From assembly GCA_033856275.1 (NCBI GenBank), contig JAWVFJ010000051.1, forward strand, positions 62,001 through 126,000: a stretch of 64,000 nt of DNA. The letters run 5' to 3'. Source of the DNA: VRUE01 sp033856275. Lineage in GTDB: Bacteria > Actinomycetota > Thermoleophilia > Solirubrobacterales > 70-9. The notes below the pieces were generated by a model, which ran no database searches, was not told the origin of the DNA, and worked only from the letters and a program-made list of their open reading frames with translations. A program made the translations under genes and the position numbers. Positions 32,613-40,372 of this stretch are shown here, in pieces (position 1 is the first letter of the stretch; every line of letters starts with the position of its first letter).

Positions 32613-32707
32613 ACGGGGCGAAATCGGAGCGGTAGCTTCAGAAGTCCGCGATTAGCAGGGAATTAGCCGTACTCCGCGACCACTCGGCGCGCCGGCATTT
32701 CGCAGCC

Positions 32708-32768
32708 GATACGCAGGGATATGCGGCGATATGCAGGGAGTCGGGCACTCCTGGCGAGAAGTGCCCGA
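32708..32768. repeat. Left end of islet A: short repeats and end hairpin
   Basis: Three imperfect direct repeats (GATACGCAGGGA, GATATGCAGGGA and an intervening TATGCGGC) look like arm-type recombinase sites. They are followed by a hairpin: TCGGGCACT (32741-32749) and AGTGCCCGA (32760-32768) around a 10-nt loop. The repeat GCGGCGATATGCAGGGA (32723-32739) recurs inverted at 39427-39443. Confidence 0.65.
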
Positions 32769-32845
32769 AATTTGCGCAGGGCGGTTGGAAAGGACCGACG
32801 CCTACGAATGTCGCAGAAAGATATAGCTATCCTTTATCTATATCT

Positions 32846-33500
32846 GACGCTCAGCCTCTTGACGCGATCGCCCTGAACCAAGTCTCCTACGGCCAGGACG
32901 GCTACTTCACTTCGCGGCAGGCGCGGGAAGCCGGGCTTCAGTCCGCAGCTGCTTGCCCACCAGGTTCGCTCCGGGCGCTACGAGCACATTCGTCGCGGCC
33001 TGTACCGCCTGCGTGGCTACCCTGGCTCTCCCCACGAGGAGGTGCGGGAGAAGTGGCTTTCGGTCGGTGCCGAGCGAGCCGTCGTCTGACACGAGAGCGC
33101 GGTCGACCTTCACGAACTCTCGGATGTGATCCCGAACAGCATTCATCTCCTAGTCGCTCGCGACGACCGTGGTATCAGGCGGCTTCAGGGTGTAACCCTG
33201 CACACGACGACGAAGGCCCTCGAGCCGCCCGAAGTCGTGTCTCGCGAAGGCATCCGCGTTACTGACCCGGTGCGGTCGATCCTCGACGCGGCCACCGCCG
33301 GGACGGCCCCCGAGCAGATCGAGATGGCCGTGCGCCAAGCGCTGAACAGAGGCCTGGTGACCCGTCGCTCGCTTCTCTCCCGAACCGATCGGCGTGGAGG
33401 CCGCGTCGCCGAACTCATCCGCCATGCTGCCGAGATGGATGGCCGATCGTGGGATACGAAAGGGCAGAGGCGTTCCGCACCGCGCTCGAGCAGCGCCTGA
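32846..33500 (+). pseudogene. AbiEi-family antitoxin, broken
   Basis: Conceptual repair gives LDAIALNQVSYGQDGYFTSR, QAREAGL, then (after a frameshift near 32940) LLAHQVRSGRYEHIRRGLYR, LRGYPGSPHEEVREKWLSVG and, past an in-frame TGA at 33087, HESAVDLHELSDVIPNSIHL. The N-terminal winged helix and the C-terminal domain (GLVTRRSLLSRTDRRGGRVA) are typical of AbiEi, the antitoxin and repressor of type IV AbiE systems. Two lesions make it non-functional. Confidence 0.75.
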
Positions 33501-33595
33501 AGAACGAGGCCGGGGCGAGCGGTGTCCGCACTCCTAGGGCGAAAGCCGCAGTTTGGGAAATATCGAGAGCCTCTATGAAAAAGGACGCGGTATAA
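33449..33595 (+). pseudogene. AbiEii toxin, N-terminal remnant
   Basis: The 48 codons VGYERAEAFRTALEQRLKNE to a TAA match the opening of AbiEii nucleotidyltransferase toxins, which start in this way just after or overlapping abiEi. The conserved catalytic regions are absent. The overlap with the abiEi reading frame is preserved, showing a decayed operon rather than chance similarity. Confidence 0.6.
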
Positions 33596-33783
33596 CTCCC
33601 GACTCTGCCGAATAACTGCACGCGATGAGTCAGGGGGTCGGGGTGAGCGAAGTGGAGATGGGACTACGCCACGACCACATTCAAGGGATCGGTCTTGTGC
33701 CAGGATCTCCACAGACGTTAACGCCTCGACGCCTGAATCCCTATCCCTCCGTACACCTCCGGTAGTAGTCGGAGAAGAGAGAC

Positions 33784-33960
33784 ATGGCAGGGATTGAAGC
33801 TGATGTTATCGAGGCGTTTCTGGAGCGATTGAAGATCTCCGACGCCGTACCAGTACTAGTCGCGGAGAAGCTCAGTAGTGCGCTAGCTAAGGAAAAACTC
33901 CCGAAGGCCGACGAGATAGCCGAGATGTATCGCGAGGGCAGCGGAGATCCAATCGCATGA
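33784..33960 (+). CDS. 58-residue helical protein coupled to the SMC-like ATPase
   Basis: The product starts MAGIEADVIEAFLERLKISD and ends REGSGDPIA. It is acidic, with two or three amphipathic helices and no cysteine. A purine-rich ribosome site (GGAGAAGAGAG) is 4 nt upstream, and its TGA overlaps the ATPase ATG (ATGA), so the two are translated together. Small helical partners of SMC-like ATPases occur in defence operons; whether this one acts as a subunit or inhibitor is inference. Confidence 0.7.
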   Translation: MAGIEADVIEAFLERLKISDAVPVLVAEKLSSALAKEKLPKADEIAEMYREGSGDPIA

Positions 33961-36407
33961 TCCAGCTGCTGGCGATTCGCATCGATGAGTTCCGAGGAAT
34001 CCGTGAACTGGACCTGAGTCCCGATTGCAGGTCCGTTGTAATACTCGGTCCCAACGGATCGGGAAAGAGCGGCGTCGTTGACGCGATCGACTTTGCGCTC
34101 ACGGGCAACGTGTCCCGGCTTAGCGGCGAGGGTACTGGTGGTGTCAGCTTGGCCAAGCACGGGCCACACGTCCACCGTCGGGATGATCCGGCAGCGGCGA
34201 AAGTGACGCTTACGATTCGCCATGCGGTGAACGGTCAGACCGGGACCCTCAGTCGATGCGTCAAGACGCCTGGTCAATTTACGCTGGAGCCAGAGACCCC
34301 AGAGCTACTTGAGGCGGTCACATGGGCGTCTCTGCACCCTGAGTTGACGCTCTCACGGCGCGAGGTCGTCAAATACGTCAATGCGGAGCCAGGAAAGCGT
34401 GCGCAAGAGGTCCAGGCGCTACTGAAACTGGAGCGGATCGACGAAACGCGCCGCCTCCTTAAAAGCGCGCTGTCTAAAACCTCATCAGAGCTGAAAGGCA
34501 CCGGGACGGCGGTAAAGAATGCTGAGGACGCGGTTCGACGTCACTTGGACCTGACCGAGTTGTTGTCTGAGGAGATCTGCGGCGTGATCAATGGGTACCG
34601 TGCCACGCTCGGGCTCGATCTGCTGGAGGCGGTGATCGCGGACACGAAACTCGCTACGGGGGTCCAAGGAGCCCCAGGGGGAAGGGGCTACGACAAGCTG
34701 TCGGCGCTCCGAGATGTCGACGCGCTCGCCGCATTTATTGCGGAGCACCCAAATCTCTCCGCGGCTGCTGCCGAGCTAGCGGCGGCCCTCGATCTCCTAA
34801 AGGCCGATCCGACGATCCTGGATGCACTCAAGCATCGACACCTCGTCGAAGTCGGTCTGCCTTTGGTCGCCAACGCTGTCTGTCCGCTCTGCGATCAAAC
34901 CTGGCAGGACGTCTCTGAACTCCGTGCTCATCTTGAGGGCAAGCTAGCTCGTTCGGAAGCTGCTGCGACTCTTGAGGGGAGAATTCGAAAGTCAGCGGAG
35001 GAAGTCGCGGAAGAGTTGCAACGACTTCGCGGTCTCATACAAACGGCGCAGCCGCATTCCGTAACCGTCGGGCGCGGCGGGGACCATGCCGCATTGCTCG
35101 AGTGGTCGAATGACCTGGCTGCCTTCGAGGCCAATCTCGGCAGTCTGGAGACGCTTGCTCAGGTGGGTTCCCGCCTAGAGACGAATCCACTTGGCACGCC
35201 AACTACGCTGACGAGCACGCTCTCTGAGCTCCGGGTGGACATAGAGGCCCTGCCGGATCAAAGCACCGCCGAGGATGCGCGGATTGCACTAACGATCGCC
35301 GAAGAGAGATGGTCACAACTTCGACAAGCGCGCGCTTCGAAAGCTAAGGCCACGGCGGCGCGGACGACTGCAGACGCTGTATATCAGGCATACAACGAGG
35401 TCGCCGATAGCGCTCTCACCAAGCTGTACGACTCTGTCGAGAGCAATTTCAGCGACTACTACCGACAGATCAACGCTGACGACGAGGCGGCCTTCACGGC
35501 GGGACTCGCACCTTCAGCGGGGAAATTGGACCTGGAGGTCGACTTCTACGGCTTGGGCATGTTCCCACCTATGGCGTACCACAGTGAGGGTCACCAGGAC
35601 GGAATGGGAGTATGCCTTTATCTTGCATTGATCGATCAGGTGCTGGGTGAGGACTTTCGGGTCGCCGTCCTAGACGACGTGGTGACGTCGGTCGACACCA
35701 ATCATCGCCGTCAGTTCTGCAACCTGCTGAAGGAAGTCTTTCCAGGGGTTCAGTTCATCATTACGACCCACGACGAGGTTTGGGCGCGACAGATGCAATC
35801 GTCTGGACTGATAGATCGCCAGTCCTTGGTGCGGTTCCACGGCTGGAGCGTAGAGGGCGGGCCATTGTACGGCTCGGCTGGGGACTTCTGGAAACAGATC
35901 GAATCAGACCTGGATCGTGACGACGTTCCCAGCGCGGCCCACAAATTGCGAAGGAATCTAGAGGCCTCGATGGCAGACATCGCCGAGTCGTTGCAGGCTC
36001 GAGTGGTGTACAGGCCCGATAATAGCCATGACCTCGGCGCACTCTTCAATGCGGTCAAAGGTCGGCATGGCGAACTCTTGAAGAAGGCAGCGAGCTCCGC
36101 GAACTCGTGGAGTAACGAGGTTGCCGAGCAGCAAGTCGAATCGCTCAAGGCTGATCGAACGCAGGCGATACAGGCCCAAGGCGACGAGAACTGGGCGATT
36201 AATGCCCTGGTTCACAACAATGACTGGGCGACGATGACGAGGGCCGACTTTGACCCTGTTGTCGAGACTTGCAAACAGTTCGTGGACCTGTTCACTTGCA
36301 GCAGCGCGGAGTGCGAGTCATGGATCTACGTCAGCGGGACGCCCGGCAATGAGGAGGCGCTACGCTGCTCATGCGGTGCCCTCAACGTGAACCTCCGGCA
36401 GAAGTGA
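33957..36407 (+). CDS. SMC/Rad50-like ATPase with zinc-hook-like motif
   Basis: An 816-residue ABC-type ATPase. Walker A is GPNGSGKS (31-38); helical arms (about 145-480) carry a CPLC hook-like motif at 309-312; the signature position reads SEGHQDGMG (543-551); Walker B is VAVLDD (569-574); the H-loop His is H605 (TTHDE). A C-terminal domain (about 640-816) ends in a four-cysteine zinc ribbon (C781, C786, C804, C806). This resembles RecF/RloC/Lamassu-type defence ATPases, but no effector nuclease domain is seen. Probably DNA-end or phage-state sensing. Confidence 0.85.
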   Translation: MIQLLAIRIDEFRGIRELDLSPDCRSVVILGPNGSGKSGVVDAIDFALTGNVSRLSGEGTGGVSLAKHGPHVHRRDDPAAAKVTLTIRHAVNGQTGTLSRCVKTPGQFTLEPETPELLEAVTWASLHPELTLSRREVVKYVNAEPGKRAQEVQALLKLERIDETRRLLKSALSKTSSELKGTGTAVKNAEDAVRRHLDLTELLSEEICGVINGYRATLGLDLLEAVIADTKLATGVQGAPGGRGYDKLSALRDVDALAAFIAEHPNLSAAAAELAAALDLLKADPTILDALKHRHLVEVGLPLVANAVCPLCDQTWQDVSELRAHLEGKLARSEAAATLEGRIRKSAEEVAEELQRLRGLIQTAQPHSVTVGRGGDHAALLEWSNDLAAFEANLGSLETLAQVGSRLETNPLGTPTTLTSTLSELRVDIEALPDQSTAEDARIALTIAEERWSQLRQARASKAKATAARTTADAVYQAYNEVADSALTKLYDSVESNFSDYYRQINADDEAAFTAGLAPSAGKLDLEVDFYGLGMFPPMAYHSEGHQDGMGVCLYLALIDQVLGEDFRVAVLDDVVTSVDTNHRRQFCNLLKEVFPGVQFIITTHDEVWARQMQSSGLIDRQSLVRFHGWSVEGGPLYGSAGDFWKQIESDLDRDDVPSAAHKLRRNLEASMADIAESLQARVVYRPDNSHDLGALFNAVKGRHGELLKKAASSANSWSNEVAEQQVESLKADRTQAIQAQGDENWAINALVHNNDWATMTRADFDPVVETCKQFVDLFTCSSAECESWIYVSGTPGNEEALRCSCGALNVNLRQK

Positions 36408-37030
36408 ATAGCTGTTTGGCATGGGGAAGCCGTCTTCGAGCATCACTTCGCAGTGATCTCAATGGCCTTCATGACATATCCGCCGCTCCTTGGACCGCCT
36501 CCCCTGGTGAAGACGCTCGGCAACTCGGGGACAACACGCTGAACCCGCCTTCGGGCTCGGGCCGCACCTGATCTCGCACTCACGCTCGACGCTTATGCCA
36601 TAAACCAGGCTGGGCGGAGTTCTGCTGCCCTTCGATTCAAGCCCGGGATAGACGCCAGACTGACGCCTTCGAATCGCCGCCATTCACCCACCAGTGGCTA
36701 GAATGAGCGCTCCGCCCATTTGAGCAAGCGGCTGTGATTGAGGTTGAGGTCAGCAGCAGTCCACGAATGATCGGCCGTTGGACCACAGCCCTCCCGATTC
36801 CCCAAAGATCAGACGTGAAACCGTTTCCAGAGCACGCTCGGGCCTCCGCAGTGGCGCCTACCCTCGGCAACGAAGCGGGGTCACAGGCGCACACAAGCGG
36901 AGACCACGCTTCAACGTAGAGGGCGTCGACTGACGAGTGGCACGCAGATCGAGCCGATTCGATCCTGTCCTCGTGCCGTCTCGCGCTCCGTTATCGGTGG
37001 GGGCGCCGCGTGGCTGCATAGGATCGCTCA
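36408..37030. other. 623-bp intergenic stretch within islet A
   Basis: No reading frame here has credible coding character, start context or protein similarity. It separates the ATPase pair from the methyltransferase/endonuclease pair and must contain the promoter of the latter; I cannot point to clear -35 and -10 elements. The length suggests either lost coding sequence or a modular join between two separately acquired units. Confidence 0.5.
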
Positions 37031-38299
37031 ATGCCCGCAGCGATTTCTAATCAGACTTCTCCCTCGCTTCTTGATCCACCAGCTCTTGGAAGCAGCGTCT
37101 TCACGTCCAATATGCGCTTGCCCGTCCATCGATGGTTTCGCTATTCCGCTGGATTCTCGGCAGCATGGGCCGAAGCAATCGTGGCATCCGATGCGGGGGA
37201 CAAGCCTCGGGTCTTCGATCCCTTCGTTGGCTCTGGGACCACGCTGATAGCGGCACAAGTGAAAGGCGCTGAGTCGATCGGCCTTGAGACCCATCCGCTC
37301 GTTCGACGAATCTGCCAGGCAAAGCTGTCATGGAACTCCGACCCAGAGGAGCTAGAGCAGCGGGCGACCGCCATCCTTCGGACCGCAAGCCCTCGAGTTT
37401 GGAGTGATCCCCCTGTACTCCTAACCAAGATTTTTCCTCCAGCGACGCTCGCGACGCTTGTGGGACTTCGAGACTCAATCGACGCAGTTCAGATGGACGA
37501 TGGAGTGGACGAGTTGCTCTGGCTAGCGCTACTCGCTGTCTTGCGCCCATGCTCGCCCGTCGGCACGGCACAGTGGCAGTACGTCTTGCCCAACAAGTCG
37601 AAGTCGAGGGTGGCGGAGCCTATGGCTGCTTTTGAGGCTCAGGTCAGAATGATGGCTCAGGATATGAGGGCGATGCCACTAGATGCGGCCGCGGCGAGCC
37701 TTTCTTCTGAAGACGCCCGGACAGCAGGAAACGTCGATGATGACTCAATTGATTTGGTGATCACCTCTCCTCCGTACCCAAACAATTTTGACTATGCAGA
37801 TGCAACCCGGGTGGAGATGACCTTTCTTGGTGAAATAGAACGCTGGGGGGACTTGCAGGAGAGCGTACGAACCCACCTGATTCGTTCGTGCTCGCAGCAC
37901 ATGGGGGGCTACGATCCGGCGGAGGCATTAGAGGCACCCGAGCTGACGCCCATTCGCAGCGAACTCTTGGATGTCTACCAACGGCTCGCGATAGAGCGCG
38001 AGAGTCGGGGCGGCCGGAAGGCCTATCACACGATGGTCGCAGCCTATTTTCATGATCTCTCCCGAACCTGGATAGCTCTAAGGAGAGTTTGTCGCCGTGG
38101 TTCGACGGTGCACTTCATGGTTGGTGATTCAGCTCCCTATGGGGTGCATGTTCCCGTCGAGCGTTGGTTGGGTGACCTCGCAATCAATGCTGGCTTTTCA
38201 GACTGGCGCTTCGTCAAGCTTCGGGACCGAAATACAAAGTGGCGCAACCGCAAGCACCGCGTGCCACTCCAAGAGGGCGTGCTTACGGTGCGTGGCTAA
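37031..38299 (+). CDS. DNA methyltransferase (N6-adenine or N4-cytosine, TSPPY type)
   Basis: A 422-residue amino-methyltransferase. Motif I, VFDPFVGSGTT (61-71), binds S-adenosylmethionine; motif IV, TSPPY (245-249), is catalytic. About 175 residues lie between them, an order and spacing of the alpha-like type with the recognition region inserted between the two motifs. The C-terminus is basic (RDRNTKWRNRKHRVPLQEGV). The TAA shares one base with the next ATG. The pair looks like a type II restriction-modification unit; the recognised site cannot be read. Confidence 0.85.
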   Translation: MPAAISNQTSPSLLDPPALGSSVFTSNMRLPVHRWFRYSAGFSAAWAEAIVASDAGDKPRVFDPFVGSGTTLIAAQVKGAESIGLETHPLVRRICQAKLSWNSDPEELEQRATAILRTASPRVWSDPPVLLTKIFPPATLATLVGLRDSIDAVQMDDGVDELLWLALLAVLRPCSPVGTAQWQYVLPNKSKSRVAEPMAAFEAQVRMMAQDMRAMPLDAAAASLSSEDARTAGNVDDDSIDLVITSPPYPNNFDYADATRVEMTFLGEIERWGDLQESVRTHLIRSCSQHMGGYDPAEALEAPELTPIRSELLDVYQRLAIERESRGGRKAYHTMVAAYFHDLSRTWIALRRVCRRGSTVHFMVGDSAPYGVHVPVERWLGDLAINAGFSDWRFVKLRDRNTKWRNRKHRVPLQEGVLTVRG

Positions 38300-39159
38300 T
38301 GGCACAAGCACCAGGGCATCGGCTAGGTCAGATCATTGGAGACACGCTGGAGCTTGCCATCAGCCCTCCATTGCAGGAGTTCGCGGACGAGCACGGCCTT
38401 TATCTAGATGCTCGCGGACCAAGGCCGGCCCGACCGGGCAAGAAGGTGACTTGGAAGGACGACCTCGGGAACACGCATGATCTTGATCACGTACTTGAGC
38501 GGGGAGGCAGCAACCAGGAGCGTGGCATCCCCGTCGCCTTTATCGAGACCGCATGGCGCAGATACACGAAGCACAGTCGTAACAAGGCGCAGGAGATCCA
38601 GGGTGCAATCTTGCCGCTACTCGCGACGTGGGCACATGCACGACCTTTCGCGGGGGTGGTTTTGGCTGGCGTATGGACCAAGGGATCTCTAAACCAGCTT
38701 GCGTCAAATGGTTTCTCGATTCTTCATGTTCCTTACGACACGGTTATTGACGTGTTTGGGGCTCGGGGCATCGATGTCTTCTACGAGGAGTCGACCAGCG
38801 ATAGCTCTCTCAGGAGCCAGATCGACAAATGGGAAGCGCTGTCCGCCGCAGACCTGCAAGGCGTCGGGCTGGCTCTTCGTGCAGCCATCCACGACGATCT
38901 CGCGGAGTTCATGGCTAGCCTGGGAGGCACCGTGTTGCGCCGCATAGACAGCGTGTCCGTGCTTCCGCTCTACGGTACGACCACTGATTGCCGAACCGTC
39001 AAGGATGCAATCCGGTTCATCACCGAGCGGAGCAATGAGCCATCGGCTGGCCCCTTTGTGCGATTCGAGGTGATCGTCCGATACGACAACGACGATCGGA
39101 TCACGGCCAATTTTTCTCTCCCAAACGATGCCGTGTCGTTCCTTGAATCGTTTTTGTAA
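38299..39159 (+). CDS. Probable restriction endonuclease (PD-(D/E)XK-like)
   Basis: A 286-residue protein translationally coupled (TAATG) to the methyltransferase. The likely active site is HDLDHVLERGG (D61 or D63) followed by VAFIETAWRRYTKHSRNKAQ, where E83-T-A85 takes the position of the usual E-x-K and K91 or K96 may substitute for the missing lysine. The ends of the protein are ordinary alpha/beta. By position and motif it should cut DNA unmodified by the partner. Nuclease activity is inferred. Confidence 0.7.
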   Translation: MAQAPGHRLGQIIGDTLELAISPPLQEFADEHGLYLDARGPRPARPGKKVTWKDDLGNTHDLDHVLERGGSNQERGIPVAFIETAWRRYTKHSRNKAQEIQGAILPLLATWAHARPFAGVVLAGVWTKGSLNQLASNGFSILHVPYDTVIDVFGARGIDVFYEESTSDSSLRSQIDKWEALSAADLQGVGLALRAAIHDDLAEFMASLGGTVLRRIDSVSVLPLYGTTTDCRTVKDAIRFITERSNEPSAGPFVRFEVIVRYDNDDRITANFSLPNDAVSFLESFL

Positions 39160-39426
39160 TTAGGCTCATATTGCTTGCGATCAAGACAAGGCGACATCGT
39201 CGCAGGCGATTTTCTGCGCCGTGAGAGGGGACCGGGCTGAGCGCTAAGGCTTAGACTTAGCTGGCCAGGATGGGATCGCGTCGCTGGCCAACAGGGACCA
39301 ACCGCACCGACTGCCCTTCGACGTGGCTCGCCACCCTCACTCGGCGCTGTACCGCCTGCGTTTACTCGTCTAAGTCCGGCCGACCGTAGCTCCGGCGTCC
39401 CTAAAGCGAGGCGGAATCGCCGGTAA

Positions 39427-39468
39427 TCCCTTCATATCGCCGCGATTTCGGGCACTAGTGCCCGAAAT
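39427..39468. repeat. Right end of islet A: inverted 17-mer and 24-bp palindrome
   Basis: TCCCTTCATATCGCCGC (39427-39443) is the inverted partner (16 of 17) of 32723-32739. It is followed at once by a perfect 24-bp palindrome (39445-39468) centred on GGGCACTAGTGCCC. The palindrome centre is 86.5 bp from the 3' end of tRNA fragment 2, and its arm CGGGCACT is the same as in the left-end hairpin of islet A. Confidence 0.75.
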
Positions 39469-39542
39469 GAGCGCAGATTCCGGAGGCGGTTTGGAAAGGG
39501 CTCCAGAAGCGGAAGATGCCCACGTGCAGGGACATCCTCCGA

Positions 39543-39590
39543 TGGAGCTAGGCGGATTCGAACCGCCGACCTCCTGGGTGCGATCCAGGC
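39543..39590 (-). repeat. tRNA-Ala 3' fragment 2 (attachment-site remnant)
   Basis: This copy runs from the acceptor 3' strand through the anticodon arm of the tRNA-Ala(CGC) gene, ending CCTCCTGGGTGCGATCCAGG. Its T arm (GGCGG...CCGCC) differs from the intact gene (GCCGG...CCGGC) but both strands changed together, so the stem still pairs. The 5' half of the tRNA is missing. It marks the junction between islets A and B. Confidence 0.85.
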
Positions 39591-39664
39591 TGGCGGATTC
39601 GCTAGAAAACGCCGATTTGCAGGCATTTAGCGACCATCCCTCAACCTGTGAGTAGTGCTGGATT

Positions 39665-39723
39665 GCCGTAGATTACGGCCGATTGCGCGCAATTGAGCCA
39701 CTCGCTGGCCTCGAGTGGCTCAA
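39665..39723. repeat. Left end of islet B: two hairpins
   Basis: GCCGTA-GAT-TACGGC (39665-39679) is a short dyad. After CGATTGCGCGCAA comes a perfect 12-bp stem, TTGAGCCACTCG (39693-39704) and CGAGTGGCTCAA (39712-39723), with a 7-nt loop. The TTGAGCCACT arm recurs in the palindrome at the right end of islet B. The whole block resembles 28771-28826. Confidence 0.65.
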
Positions 39724-39784
39724 GTCCCCAACCTCAGTTGCCCGCCCTGATAATATTGTCCGACAGAATGGCTAGCCTGCCGTT

Positions 39785-40069
39785 GTGAATCTCAAGTGGG
39801 CTCGCTCCGCGACCAAGCATCGGATATCTCGTGAACGATCGCCCTACGTCATCGAGCAGTGCGGCCTGCGCTTCAAGCAGGAGCCACCCCTCAACGCGCC
39901 GGTTGGCGCCAGCTCACGGCTCGTCTTTCTCGGTGATGACACGGACGGAATCGCGCTAGAGGTGATGGCGGTCGAGCTTGACGACGAGAACCTGCTTGTA
40001 ATCCACGCGATGCCGCTGCGTGACCGCTATCAGAAGCAGTATGAGGAGGCAATGAAATGGCGAAGGTAA
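39785..40069 (+). CDS. Toxin of a BrnT-like toxin-antitoxin pair (putative)
   Basis: A 94-residue small basic protein with a beta-sheet core: RLVFLGDDTDGIALEVMAVE, then LDDENLLVIHAMPLRDRYQK ending in a KQYEEAMKWRR helix. The compact fold and the order toxin-then-antitoxin with a 13-nt overlap are as in BrnTA-type RNase systems. The first 30 residues (WARSATKHRISRERSPYVIE) fit a nucleic-acid-facing helix. Catalytic residues cannot be assigned. GTG start. Confidence 0.65.
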   Translation: MNLKWARSATKHRISRERSPYVIEQCGLRFKQEPPLNAPVGASSRLVFLGDDTDGIALEVMAVELDDENLLVIHAMPLRDRYQKQYEEAMKWRR

Positions 40070-40347
40070 AGAAGGCGACTAAGCATCCAAGGACGAAGTC
40101 CGGCGAGGAGATCACTCCCGAGATTGCCGATGCCCTTGCAGTCGAGGCCGAGCGGGGTTATGACCTTTCGAAGGCCAAGCGCCAACGAGTCGGCCGGCCT
40201 TCCCTTGCTGGTATCGGAGCATCTCCGCGATTGAGCTTCCGCACGACCCCCGATCTCTATCGCGCTGCTCAGAAGCGAGCCAAGGAGGAAGGCCGCTCAG
40301 TCAGCGACCTCGCCCGCGAGGCCGTGGCTCAGTTTGTCAAGTCCTAG
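40057..40347 (+). CDS. Ribbon-helix-helix antitoxin (putative)
   Basis: A 96-residue protein. The C-terminal 45 residues (SPRLSFRTTPDLYRAAQKRA, then KEEGRSVSDLAREAVAQFVK) form a ribbon-helix-helix DNA-binding fold as in CopG/BrnA-type antitoxins. The lysine-rich N-terminal part (AKVKKATKHPRTKSGEEITP) probably wraps the toxin. It overlaps the toxin gene by 13 nt and should both neutralise the toxin and repress the operon. Confidence 0.75.
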   Translation: MAKVKKATKHPRTKSGEEITPEIADALAVEAERGYDLSKAKRQRVGRPSLAGIGASPRLSFRTTPDLYRAAQKRAKEEGRSVSDLAREAVAQFVKS

Positions 40348-40372
40348 CTGTTGCCCACTACAGGCGCTCTAC

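Larger units (their letters stand above)
32613..39542. mobile_element. Islet A: tRNA-Ala-integrated, recombinase-less element
   Basis: The region lies between two tRNA-Ala 3' fragments. It has inverted 17-bp ends (GCGGCGATATGCAGGGA at 32723, its near-perfect complement at 39427; 16 of 17) next to hairpins sharing the arm CGGGCACT. Its genes use visibly more A/T than their neighbours. Cargo: AbiE remnants, a 58-residue protein with SMC-like ATPase, and methyltransferase with endonuclease. No integrase, transposase or relaxase is encoded, so it must have moved with an enzyme supplied in trans or since lost. Confidence 0.75.

Noticed and set aside
32568..32640. A third tRNA-Ala gene
   Set aside because: Only the 3' half is present. 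The D arm and acceptor 5' strand are replaced by unrelated bases, so no cloverleaf can form.
33957..36407. A RloC-type anticodon nuclease
   Set aside because: The zinc-hook-like motif is suggestive, but the C-terminal domain does not show the R-E-H catalytic arrangement of PrrC/RloC nucleases and ends in a zinc ribbon instead.
36459..36919. Short frames between the ATPase and the methyltransferase
   Set aside because: None has a credible ribosome site, protein-like composition or coupling to a neighbour.
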